A stretch of DNA of 64,000 nt from Alphaproteobacteria bacterium. GTDB taxonomy: Bacteria; Myxococcota_A; UBA796; CAJQPC01. The DNA lies in contig JACKEV010000014.1 of NCBI GenBank assembly GCA_020632795.1, positions 1 through 64,000 on the forward strand. The letters run 5' to 3'. Made by a program: the position numbers and the translations under genes. The notes beneath the pieces were generated by a model, which ran no database searches, was not told the DNA's origin, and saw only the letters and a list, made by a program, of their open reading frames with translations. Each line of letters opens with the position of its first letter. The first letter of the stretch is position 1. Positions 18,701 to 25,238 of this stretch are shown here, one piece after another.

Positions 18701-19463
18701 CCCCGTCGGCGACCTCCTCGGCGTCGGGGTACGCGGTGGGGTTGTCGTCGTTGCAGTCGCCGTCGCAGGTGGTGAAGGTGTCGCCGTCGTCGTCCAGGCA
18801 GGGGTCGATGGTGACGTTGAGGGTGCAGGCGTCGTTGAGTTCGCGGGGGTCGGTGACGGTGAGGGTGAGGAAGTGGTCCCCGGGGGAGAGGTCGCTGAGG
18901 GAGAGCGCCACCTCGCCGGAGGAGTCGGGGCGGCCCGCCCACAGCTCCTGGTCCACGTCGCTGTCGAGGGTGACCTCCAGCAGGGAGGCCACGCTCTCGG
19001 CGTCGCCCACGGTCGCGCCCAGGGGCACGGGCTCCCCGGCGTACCAGACCGAGCCGTCGGCGGGGCTGTCCCACTGGCACCAGGGCGGGGTGTTGACGGT
19101 GGGGTCGACCCCGGCGCTGTCCTGGCCGGCCTGGCCCCGGGTGTCGATGGCGGTGACGCTGAGGATGTGGGGGGCGTCGCTCAGGGTCAGCGAGAGGGAG
19201 GCGTTGCCGCCCTCGCAGTCGTCCAGCTCGGCGGTGCCGTCGTAGAGCACGCCGTCGAGGTCGCTCTCCACGATGAGGTCCAGCTCGGGGCCCTCGTCCT
19301 CGTCCTCGATCTGGACGCAGAGGGCGACCTCGGAGAGGGGGTCGAAGGTGCCGCCGTCGGCGGGCCGCACGATGAGCACCTCGGGGGCGTCGTCGACGCT
19401 CTTGATGGTGGTGTCGTTGCAGCCGAGGGCGGTCAGGGCGAGGAGGAACGAGGGGGTGCGCAC
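15798..19463 (-). CDS. MopE-like acidic repeat lipoprotein with C-terminal lamin-tail domain
   Basis: A 1221-residue surface protein starting at GTG 19463 with lipobox ALGC. Residues about 20-240 hold beta-sandwich-like segments (APEVLIVRPADGGTF, PWCQWDSPADGSVWYAG). Then come 16 copies of a 46-residue repeat built on DYDADxDGYDSDxYGGTDCDD...WYDGVDSDCDG, each with two Cys and many Asp, of the MopE/putative metal-binding type. The last about 165 residues, from GDLIITEIMANPAAVSDQVG, form a lamin-tail domain like those of bacterial surface and nuclease proteins. The role is probably calcium-stabilised stalk and adhesion; this is inferred. A hairpin sequesters its Shine-Dalgarno (see 19468-19502). 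The same repeat and tail recur in the gene at 41750. Confidence 0.85.
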   Translation of the reverse strand: MRTPSFLLALTALGCNDTTIKSVDDAPEVLIVRPADGGTFDPLSEVALCVQIEDEDEGPELDLIVESDLDGVLYDGTAELDDCEGGNASLSLTLSDAPHILSVTAIDTRGQAGQDSAGVDPTVNTPPWCQWDSPADGSVWYAGEPVPLGATVGDAESVASLLEVTLDSDVDQELWAGRPDSSGEVALSLSDLSPGDHFLTLTVTDPRELNDACTLNVTIDPCLDDDGDTFTTCDGDCNDDNPTAYPDAEEVADGVDNDCDGDIDEYTDLEDDDGDGFSDFEGDCDDTDPTIHPDATEVWYDGVDQDCSETSDYDADADGFDSDAWGGTDCDDADAAVNPLGVEVWYDGVDQDCDAWSDYDADLDSYDSDAWGGTDCDDTRAAVNPGAAEVWYDGTDGDCDGSGDYDADADGYDSDGYGGTDCDDADSAIHPGAADAWYDGVDSDCDGASDYDADADGYLSDAFGGADCDDADSAVNPAASDAWYDGVDSDCDGASDYDADGDGYDSDAYGGADCDDAAVTVNPGATERWYDGVDSDCDGLSDYDADGDGYDSDTYGGTDCDDADSAVSPGAADAWYDGVDSDCDGASDYDADGDGFLSDVYGGRDCDDADSAVNPNAAEVWYDGADGDCDGSDDFDADGDGDRHDSYGGGDCDDTDAAVNSSAAEVWYDGVDGNCDGFDDYDADYDTYISDAWGGTDCDDFDRAINPGHTEIWYDGVDQDCDGLSDYDADLDGFLSDLYGGRDCDDADSAVNPDAAEVWYDGSDADCDGANDYDADADGYDSDLYGGTDCDDTRAAVNPGATERWYDGTDRDCDGLSDYDADLDGYDSDAYGGTDCDDTRASVNPAASDTWYDGVDSDCDGQSDYDADGDGDNADAWGGTDCDDTDSAVNTGATEAWYDGVDSDCDGQSDYDADSDGYDSDLYGGTDCDDTRYGVNPGASEIWYDGRDRDCDGLSDYDADGDGYDSDAYSGDDCDDADSGVSPGEAEIWYDGVDTDCDGLSDYDADGDSEDSDAFGGTDCDDADPVVYSAAGEVADGLDNDCDADCDEGLISAGDLIITEIMANPAAVSDQVGEWFEVYNASGHDITMCQNWWVEDADFESFEVTEPVFVPAGGFAVFGRSDDPSTNGGVTVDYEMGNSMQIANSSDEIIVVYEDPSASTVELDRVAYTSSWSIPNGKSLTLDPTTFDTTDNDDSSNWCPATTTYGSGDEGTPGSANDACN
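16412..18620 (-). repeat. Sixteen tandem 138-bp repeats coding 46-residue MopE-like units
   Basis: The period is seen directly: successive copies of the gtagtcgctc block (complement of the DYD codons) end at 16602 and 16740, exactly 138 bases apart. Units are similar at DNA level, with the Ala/Asp pattern varying (DADAD, DADLD, DADGD), so the array looks maintained by recombination or recent duplication. It lies inside one frame and encodes protein; it is not a CRISPR array. Confidence 0.9.
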
Positions 19464-19467
19464 GCGG

Positions 19468-19502
19468 GCCTCCGGTCAGGATCTGGCCTCCTAACCGGAG
19501 GC
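19468..19502 (-). promoter_or_regulatory. Hairpin sequestering the Shine-Dalgarno of the 1221-residue repeat lipoprotein
   Basis: On the minus strand GCCTCCGGT (19502-19494) pairs perfectly with ACCGGAGGC (19476-19468) across a 17-base loop. The 3' arm contains GGAGG, 5 bases before the GTG start at 19463. The 9-bp GC-rich stem would hide the ribosome site. The loop contains a second AGGAGG. Confidence 0.6.
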
Positions 19503-19552
19503 GGATCCCGGAGAGGCGACAGGCTGGTGACACCTCCGGGGCCGCTGATCTC

Positions 19553-20011
19553 CTACTGCGCGACCCCGTACTCCTGGCCCGGCTCGACCCACCAGCCCGA
19601 CCGCGTCCGGTACCAGGTCTGGGTGAGGAGCTGCTGGCGGATGACCTGCTCGTTGACCTGGTAGCCCTCGATCCGCACCATGACGGTGGCCTCGCGGCGG
19701 GCGGCGGGGTCGTCGGGGTTCAGGGGGGCGACGTCGACCCGCATGACCTGGGCGGAGCGGTAGCGGTAGCCGCCGCGCACCGTGGGGTCGTCGGCCATCC
19801 ACTGGACGCGGTGGTCGGGGTTCTCGAGGAAGCCGGCGACCGTGCCCAGGTCCTCCCAGCGCAGGGCCCGCCAGTACAGGTCGGCGGCCTCGGACAGGCG
19901 GCGGGCCTCCATGCGGATGGTGCGGGCCTCCTGGCGCTCGGCGCGCAGGGCCTGGCGCTCGGCGGAGCAGCCCGGGGCGAGCAGCGCGAGGATCAGCAGG
20001 GTCGTCGACAC
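19553..20011 (-). CDS. Lipoprotein, helical then NTF2/SH3-like tail
   Basis: A 152-residue protein starting at GTG 20011, chosen because it yields a clean lipoprotein signal (STTLLILALLAPGC). The N-terminal mature part is an Arg/Glu-rich helix (AERQALRAERQEARTIRMEARRLSEAADLYWRAL kind of pattern); the rest alternates strands (TVMVRIEGYQVNEQVIRQQ, QTWYRTRSGWWVEPG) like NTF2-like proteins that sense or scaffold. Its function is unknown. It is divergent from the PEGA lipoprotein; a TAGGCT box lies between them. Confidence 0.7.
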   Translation of the reverse strand: MSTTLLILALLAPGCSAERQALRAERQEARTIRMEARRLSEAADLYWRALRWEDLGTVAGFLENPDHRVQWMADDPTVRGGYRYRSAQVMRVDVAPLNPDDPAARREATVMVRIEGYQVNEQVIRQQLLTQTWYRTRSGWWVEPGQEYGVAQ

Positions 20012-20066
20012 CCGGGGAGAGTATCGCGGCCGGATCGGATAGGCTGCTGAAGCCTGGAGGTCCCGC

Positions 20067-20459
20067 TTGCGCTTCGCTCCCCTGCTCGCCCTCGTCCTCG
20101 CGTCCGGCTGCGTGGTCCACCGCGTCCGCGTGGAGAGCGAGCCCCCCGGCGCGGTGGTCAAGCTGGACGGCAAGGTCAAGGGGGTCACCCCGCTGGAGTT
20201 CAACACGGTGTGGACCCCGCCCTTCTCCAAGAAGTACGAGGTCCGGGTCACCCTGCCCGGCTATCGGCCGGTGGCCTCGGTCAAGCCGAGCTGGTGGCAG
20301 GCCTCCCCGCTGCGCCGGGACGTGCGGCTGTGGCGCTACGCCCTGCACCTGCTGCGGTGGCGCATGATCGTGGGCGTCGCCCCCCGCACCACCCTCAACT
20401 ACGTGCTGGTCCCCGAGCACGGCCCGTCCGGCACCTGGACCCCGGAGGACGTGCCGTGA
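20067..20459 (+). CDS. PEGA-domain lipoprotein
   Basis: A 130-residue protein starting at TTG 20067, supported by GGAGG 6 bases upstream and a lipoprotein signal beginning there (LLALVLASGC). The mature protein opens with a PEGA module (VRVESEPPGAVVKLDGKVKG ... YEVRVTLPGYRP), a surface-layer-type beta fold common in this lineage. The last part is more hydrophobic and basic. TAGGCT at 20040-20045 is a candidate -10 box. The stop overlaps the next start (GTGA). Confidence 0.75.
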   Translation: MRFAPLLALVLASGCVVHRVRVESEPPGAVVKLDGKVKGVTPLEFNTVWTPPFSKKYEVRVTLPGYRPVASVKPSWWQASPLRRDVRLWRYALHLLRWRMIVGVAPRTTLNYVLVPEHGPSGTWTPEDVP

Positions 20460-20770
20460 CGCTGGTGCTGCTGGCGCTGCTGGCCTGCGGTGAGGACCCC
20501 GACCCCGAGGCTGACTGCCGCGAGGCCGGCCACCCCTGCTGCGCCGACGCCGACTGCGGCGCCGACGAGATCTGCCACATCAGCTACACCTGCGTCACCC
20601 GCAGCGGCAAGCTGGACTGCGCCGAGCCCATCGGCGACTTCCGCTGCCACGCCCTCTGCACGGCGGACTCCGGCGGCCTGGGGGACTGCCCGTCGATGGG
20701 CGAGGCCTGCCAGACCGTGGAGCACGTGCAGGGGGAGGACTTCATCGAGACGGTGGAGGCGTGCTTCTGA
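20456..20770 (+). CDS. Small Cys-rich lipoprotein
   Basis: A 104-residue protein starting at GTG 20456 that overlaps the PEGA gene by 4 bases; this start gives a lipoprotein signal VTLVLLALLAC. The mature part has 13 further Cys (CREAGHPCCADADCGADEIC, TCVTRSGKLDC, FRCHALC and so on), implying a disulfide-knotted periplasmic or surface domain similar to the Cys-rich domains common in Myxococcota secretomes. Its function is unknown; the coupled PEGA protein may be its partner. Confidence 0.7.
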   Translation: MTLVLLALLACGEDPDPEADCREAGHPCCADADCGADEICHISYTCVTRSGKLDCAEPIGDFRCHALCTADSGGLGDCPSMGEACQTVEHVQGEDFIETVEACF

Positions 20771-20804
20771 GCGAAGTCGCCGAGGGGTGGCACGACGTTG
20801 GCGG

Positions 20805-20825
20805 CTGTAACGATGCGCGTTACAG
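20805..20825. promoter_or_regulatory. Palindromic operator of higBA
   Basis: CTGTAACG (20805-20812), ATGCG spacer, CGTTACAG (20818-20825) is a perfect inverted repeat ending 6 bases before the higB start. HigA-family antitoxins bind such palindromes to repress their own operon, so this is the likely autoregulatory site. Confidence 0.75.
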
Positions 20826-20831
20826 GATGGG

Positions 20832-21113
20832 ATGGTTCGAAGCTTCCGAGATTCTGAGACCGAGCGGATCTTCCAGGGTCACCGTTCCCAGCGATTGCCA
20901 CCGTCCATCCAGCAGCTCGCGCGTCGAAAGCTGAAGCTGATTGATGCGGCAGCGGATCTTCGCGACCTCCGCGTGCCACCCAACAACCGCCTGGAGAAGC
21001 TGAAGGGAGATCGCAAAGGCCAACACAGTATTCGCATCAACCGCCAGTACCGGATCTGCTTCGTCTGGCGAAATGGCAACGCATACGATGTTGAGATCGT
21101 AGACTATCACTGA
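20832..21113 (+). CDS. higB: HigB/RelE-superfamily toxin
   Basis: A 93-residue protein of typical HigB length. It has the family pattern IQQLARRKLKLIDAA, DLRVPPNNRLEKLKGDRKGQHSIRINRQYRICFVW and a C-terminal VEIVDYH. The Arg/Lys set and the terminal Tyr-His are those used by HigB/GraT-type ribosome-dependent mRNA interferases. The gene precedes the antitoxin, the usual hig order, with 6 bases between them. The palindrome just upstream supports autoregulation. It is preceded by a lipoprotein gene on the same strand but has its own control site. Confidence 0.95.
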   Translation: MVRSFRDSETERIFQGHRSQRLPPSIQQLARRKLKLIDAAADLRDLRVPPNNRLEKLKGDRKGQHSIRINRQYRICFVWRNGNAYDVEIVDYH

Positions 21114-21119
21114 GGAGGC

Positions 21120-21431
21120 ATGATGTCCGACGAACAGCTTCTCGACCCCGTCCACCCTGGCGATGTACTGCTTGAGGACTTCATGAAGCCTCTCGGCCTC
21201 AGCCAGGCCCAGCTCGCGCGAGCGATGAGGGTCCCGCGCGTGAGGGTGTCTCAGATCGTCCGGAAGGAGCGCGGCGTGACTGCGGATACTGCGCTGCGGC
21301 TCGCCCGTGTCTTCGGCACCTCACCGCAGCTGTGGATGAACCTCCAGTCCCAATACGACCTGGAGATCGCCCAGCGCGAAACGGGCCAGGCGATCTCACA
21401 GGAAGTAGAGCCGTTGTCAGCGGCTGGTTGA
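21120..21431 (+). CDS. higA: HigA-type HTH antitoxin
   Basis: A 103-residue protein of the HigA/VapI family: VHPGDVLLEDFMKPLGLSQ leads into an XRE-type helix-turn-helix (SQAQLARAMRVPRVRVSQIV) and ends with the family-typical FGTSPQLWMNLQSQYDL. It neutralises HigB and should bind the palindrome at 20805-20825. ATG at 21120 or 21123 are both possible after GAGGAGGC. The gene is followed by a hairpin before the convergent BNR gene. Confidence 0.95.
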   Translation: MMSDEQLLDPVHPGDVLLEDFMKPLGLSQAQLARAMRVPRVRVSQIVRKERGVTADTALRLARVFGTSPQLWMNLQSQYDLEIAQRETGQAISQEVEPLSAAG

Positions 21432-21438
21432 CCTCGAC

Positions 21439-21467
21439 GGGGCGGATGCCGGGTCCGCATGCGCCCC
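21439..21467. terminator. Bidirectional hairpin between higA and the BNR lipoprotein gene
   Basis: GGGGCGGATGC (21439-21449) and GCATGCGCCCC (21457-21467) pair over 11 positions with one mismatch and a 7-base loop, in the short gap between two convergent stops. No T-tract follows on either strand, so termination may need extra factors. Confidence 0.45.
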
Positions 21468-21478
21468 CACTGAGGTGC

Positions 21479-23545
21479 TCACTCCACCGGCGCCACCTGC
21501 AGCACCCCCTGCGCGTAGGTCCCCACGAACATCCCCTCGCCCTCCACGACCAGCGGCCCGGTGAGGGTCATCCCCGACGGCGCCTCGGCCAGGACCTCCC
21601 AGGTCTCGCCGTCGAAGCGGTAGACCCCCGCGGCGTCGTCGGTGACCAGGGCGAAGACCACCCCGTCCGCCGCCGTCAGGCCCGCGATCGTGCCGCCGAG
21701 GCCCTCGCTGGACATCTCCCAGCTCGCGCCGCCGTCGGTGGAGCGCCACACGCCGCTGCCGTCGGAGGCGTAGTCGGTGACCGAGGCGTACAGCACCCCC
21801 TGGGCGCGGGTGAGCCCGGTGACCGTGGCGTACGACGGCAGCCCCACGGTCGCCAGCCAGCTCTGGCCGCCGTCCGCGCTGCGCAGCACGCCGTTCGTGG
21901 AGGTCCCCAGGAGCTGCACGTCCGCCCAGGCGCCCACCGCCGTCGCGCTGGGGTAGTAGCGGTCCCCCCAGTCGTTCACGCCGCTGGCGGTCATGCCCGC
22001 GGTCATCCAGGTCCAGCTCTGCCCGCCGTCCAGGGACCGCGCCACGCCGCCGCCCACCGGGATCTGCGGGCCGCCGCCGTAGGAGGAGCCCTCGATCTCC
22101 AGGGGCAGGGCCATGAACATCGCCTCGCCCCCGGCCGCGAGCCCGCTCGCCGGGATGACCTGGGGCCCGGCGGTGCCGTTGAACTCCGGCAGCCCGGTGG
22201 CCCGGGTCCAGGCGCTGCCGTCGGCGCTGGTCCAGGCCCCGTCGTAGCTGGTGCTGATGACGATCGCGTCGCCGTCGCTCAGCACCCGGTTGATCTGGGC
22301 GTTGGCCATCCGGTCCCCGAACTGCGTCCAGCCCACCTCCGCCTCGTAGGACCAGAGCTGGTCCAGGCCGAAAGCGCCCACCAGCACGCCATCATGGAAG
22401 CTCAAGCCCCCAGGGGTGCCGCCCCCCATGCCTTGGCTGGAGGCCCCCCAGGTCTCCCCGTCGTCGCTGCGCCAGGCCCCGCTGGACTGCGTCCCGATGA
22501 GCAGCGCGCCGCTGTCGGTGGCGATCATGTCGTAGATCCAGCGGGCGTAGCCCTCGGGCAGCCCGTCGTTGATCACCGACCAGCTCTGCCCGTCGTCATG
22601 GGAGACCCACACCCCGTCCTGGCGCACCCGGGCGTAGAGGTCGCCCTCGTGCACGAACAGCGCCTCGGCGCCGGTCGGCGCGGGCCCCAGGTCGATGAAG
22701 GTCCGCCCGCCGTCGGTGGAGCGGCGCACGTCGCCCTGGGTGTTCATCCCCAGCAGCCAGCCCTGGTCGCTCAGCGCGCTCTGGTAGAAGGTGGCCGCGG
22801 CGTCGGCGTTGCGCACGCTCCAGGTCCGCCCGCCGTCCTCGCTGACGTAGAGGTCATCCACCCAGGACTGGCCGAGGTAGAGGGTCTCGCCGTCGACGAT
22901 CATGCCGGAGGGGAAGGGGAAGGGCGCGGTGCGGGCGTCCCAGTCCCCGCCGGTCCAGGCCGCCACGCCGTCGGTGCCGACCGCGTAGATCGACTCGCCG
23001 TCGGAGGCCAGGGCCGGGGTCGTCAGGCGGAGGCTGCCGGTGATGTCCGTCCAACTCCCGCCCGCGTCGCCGCTCCACCACACCCCGTCGTACCAGGTCG
23101 CCACGAAGATGCCCTCGGCGGTCACCGCGACGCTGCGGGCCTGGTAGCCGAAGCCGGCCTCGGGCACGCTGCGGGTCCAGCTCAGGCCGTCGTCGGTGGA
23201 GACCCAGGCGGCCTGGCCGTCCAACCCCACCACCGTGCTGCCGTGGCTGTCGAGGTCCCAGAGCAGCACCAGCGGCGGGCCGCCCACCTCCAGCAGCTCG
23301 GCGTCCAACACCTCGGACCAGGGGCCCTCCTCGGGCTGGACCTCGCCGGTGTCGTCGACGCCGCCGGTGTCGTCGCCGGTGTCGTCCTCCGTGACGCCGG
23401 TGTCATCGCCGGAGCCGCCGGTGTCCTCGGGGGCCGCGGAGTCGTCCGGGTCCTGCTTGGGGTCCTCGTAGTCGACGCGGGCGTCGCAGGCGATCAGGGC
23501 GGCCAGGGCCGTCAGGGTCGTCAGGGTCGGGAGAAGGCGGGTCAT
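21479..23545 (-). CDS. BNR/Asp-box beta-propeller lipoprotein
   Basis: A 688-residue protein. It has the lipobox ALIAC, then a low-complexity DDTG-rich stalk (about residues 30-75), then a propeller with about ten Asp-box motifs such as STDDGLSWT, SEDGGRTWS, SHDDGQSWS, SLDGGQSWT and STDGGASWE. Such sialidase-type or VPS10-like propellers need not be enzymes; no sialidase Arg triad can be assigned here. It starts at 23545 overlapping the anti-sigma stop (ATGA), so it is made from the same transcript as the ECF sigma/FecR pair and could be the surface protein of that signalling unit. Confidence 0.85.
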   Translation of the reverse strand: MTRLLPTLTTLTALAALIACDARVDYEDPKQDPDDSAAPEDTGGSGDDTGVTEDDTGDDTGGVDDTGEVQPEEGPWSEVLDAELLEVGGPPLVLLWDLDSHGSTVVGLDGQAAWVSTDDGLSWTRSVPEAGFGYQARSVAVTAEGIFVATWYDGVWWSGDAGGSWTDITGSLRLTTPALASDGESIYAVGTDGVAAWTGGDWDARTAPFPFPSGMIVDGETLYLGQSWVDDLYVSEDGGRTWSVRNADAAATFYQSALSDQGWLLGMNTQGDVRRSTDGGRTFIDLGPAPTGAEALFVHEGDLYARVRQDGVWVSHDDGQSWSVINDGLPEGYARWIYDMIATDSGALLIGTQSSGAWRSDDGETWGASSQGMGGGTPGGLSFHDGVLVGAFGLDQLWSYEAEVGWTQFGDRMANAQINRVLSDGDAIVISTSYDGAWTSADGSAWTRATGLPEFNGTAGPQVIPASGLAAGGEAMFMALPLEIEGSSYGGGPQIPVGGGVARSLDGGQSWTWMTAGMTASGVNDWGDRYYPSATAVGAWADVQLLGTSTNGVLRSADGGQSWLATVGLPSYATVTGLTRAQGVLYASVTDYASDGSGVWRSTDGGASWEMSSEGLGGTIAGLTAADGVVFALVTDDAAGVYRFDGETWEVLAEAPSGMTLTGPLVVEGEGMFVGTYAQGVLQVAPVE

Positions 23546-24648
23546 GGGCTGGATCCTCTCGTCTTGAGTTGGGCGCGGAGATCGTCGAGCGCGGCGCGCT
23601 CATCCGGAGTTCGGGCGAGGGCCTCGGCGGCGTCGAGCACCTCGGCGGCGCGCGCGGGGGCGCAGGCGGCCAGGCGCTGGGCGGCCGGGAGCCACCGGGG
23701 GGCGAGGGCCTCCAACAGCGGCATCGCGCCGCCGCAGCCCTCCAGGGAGAGCGACAGGGCCAGGGCGAGCTGCTCGACCTCGTCGCGGCGCACCGCGGCG
23801 TCGGTGTCGAGCCAGGCCCGCGCGGCGGCCAGGGCCTCGGCGTCGCGGCCCAGGGCATGGAGCAGGGAGGCCCGCAGCGCGGCCAGCTCGTCGCGGGCCG
23901 TCCGGGAGCCCTCGGCGCGGGAGAGGCCCTGGTCGACCTCCGCCAGCAGCGCCTCGGGCGCGGCCCCGCCGGCCTGCAGGGCGCGGGCGCGGGCCAGCGA
24001 GCCGTCCGCGCTCACCGGCAGGCAGCTCAAGGCGTCCCCCGGCTGGAGGGTGTGGGTCCGGCCGTCCGCGAGGCAGTCGACCACCACCCGCCCCCGGGTC
24101 AGGGCGACGTGGGTGCCCAGCACGTCCCGCTCCACCGAGAGCACCGTGCCGGTCACCCTCACCCGGGCCTCGCGCGTCTGCACCTGGAGGTCCAGCGCAG
24201 CGGCGGGGTCGACCGCCAGGGCGACGCGGCCCTCCCGCCAGCGCAGGCGGGGGGCGGTGGTGGTGCCGCTGAGCAGGCCCTCCCCCTCGGCCTCGATGGA
24301 GAGGCCCGGGGCGTCGGCCTGCTGGACCCCGGCGAGCTCGGCGTGGAGGGGGTCCGGGGCGTCGGCGGGCCACAGGCTCAGGGCGAGCAGCGCCGCGGCC
24401 CCGGCGAGCCCGGCGCCAAGCGCGGCCCACCACCGGCGCGGCGTGGCCCCGGCCATCCCCTCGGCCAACCGGGCGTCCAGCGTCGCGAGCACCCGGGCCT
24501 CGGCCCCGGGGCGCGGCCCGGGGACGGTCTTCAGCAGATCCTTGAGGTCCTCGGGGCTCAAGGCGCCGTCCAGGCGGCGCTTCGCCCGCGCCACGGCGTC
24601 CTCGTCCGCCCGGGTGGCCTCACCCAGCTCGCGCAGGTCTCGGCTCAT
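23542..24648 (-). CDS. FecR-like anti-sigma factor
   Basis: A 368-residue protein starting at ATG 24648, overlapping the sigma stop (ATGA). It has a cytoplasmic N-terminal segment of about 70 residues, a membrane helix (WWAALGAGLAGAAALLALSLW) and then a periplasmic FecR-like domain (about residues 130-210, with VAVDPAAALDLQVQTREARVRVTGTVLSV-type strands and a GDALSC end). The C-terminal 150 residues are TPR-like Ala/Leu/Glu helices. By family, it should hold the cognate sigma factor at the membrane. It is coupled on both sides by 4-base overlaps. Confidence 0.8.
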   Translation of the reverse strand: MSRDLRELGEATRADEDAVARAKRRLDGALSPEDLKDLLKTVPGPRPGAEARVLATLDARLAEGMAGATPRRWWAALGAGLAGAAALLALSLWPADAPDPLHAELAGVQQADAPGLSIEAEGEGLLSGTTTAPRLRWREGRVALAVDPAAALDLQVQTREARVRVTGTVLSVERDVLGTHVALTRGRVVVDCLADGRTHTLQPGDALSCLPVSADGSLARARALQAGGAAPEALLAEVDQGLSRAEGSRTARDELAALRASLLHALGRDAEALAAARAWLDTDAAVRRDEVEQLALALSLSLEGCGGAMPLLEALAPRWLPAAQRLAACAPARAAEVLDAAEALARTPDERAALDDLRAQLKTRGSSP

Positions 24649-25226
24649 GAGCCCTCCTCGCAGGGGCGCAGCGGGGTGAGGTCGCGGCGCTCGGCCAGCT
24701 TGCGGAAGCGCGCCCGACCCAGGCGCAGGCGGCTGCGGACCGTGCCCTCGGGCACGCCGAGCAGGCGGGCGACCTCGCCGGCCGTGCGCTCCTCCAGGTC
24801 GCAGAGCACCAGGACCTCGCGCTGGGCGGCGGGCACCCGCTCCAGGATCTCCAGCACCTGGCGGCCGGTCTCCATGCGGAGGGTCGTGCGCTCGGGGCCG
24901 GGCCAGGCGCTGGGCTGCTCGGTGGAGGCGCCGGGGATCCAGCGCCGCACCCAGGCCCGCCGCCGGTGCTGACGCAGCACGTTGCGGGTGATCCCGAACA
25001 GCCAGGGCCCGAAGTTCTCGGGGGCGTCCAGGGCCTCGACGCGCCGGATGACCACGACGAGCACGTCCTGCGCGGCGTCCTCGGGGTCGACCCGGGGGCC
25101 GCCCAGCCGGGCGCACCACTGCAGCACCTCGGGCAGCCAGCGCGCCAGCAGCGCGTCCCGGGAGCCCGGCTGTCCCTCCAGGAAGGCGGCGGCGAGCGCG
25201 GCGTCGGTCGTGGGGTCCGTCATCAC
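24645..25226 (-). CDS. ECF RNA polymerase sigma factor
   Basis: A 193-residue protein. The region 2 signature is DAAQDVLVVVIRRVEALDAPENFGPWLFGITRNVLRQHRRR (split here into helices 2.1-2.4), and region 4 carries VPAAQREVLVLCDLEERTAGEVARLLGVPEGTVRSRLRLGR. The length is normal for a minimal ECF sigma. The start could be ATG 25226 or 25223. The gene lies between an outer-membrane-type protein (12-base gap) and its FecR-like anti-sigma, implying cell-surface signalling. Confidence 0.95.
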   Translation of the reverse strand: MMTDPTTDAALAAAFLEGQPGSRDALLARWLPEVLQWCARLGGPRVDPEDAAQDVLVVVIRRVEALDAPENFGPWLFGITRNVLRQHRRRAWVRRWIPGASTEQPSAWPGPERTTLRMETGRQVLEILERVPAAQREVLVLCDLEERTAGEVARLLGVPEGTVRSRLRLGRARFRKLAERRDLTPLRPCEEGS

Positions 25227-25238
25227 CCCTTCATGCCC

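Noticed and set aside
16212..19664. A plus-strand 1150-residue frame opposite the MopE-like gene
   Set aside because: The sequence is a monotonous VVAVAV shadow of the repeat; no start site or known domain.
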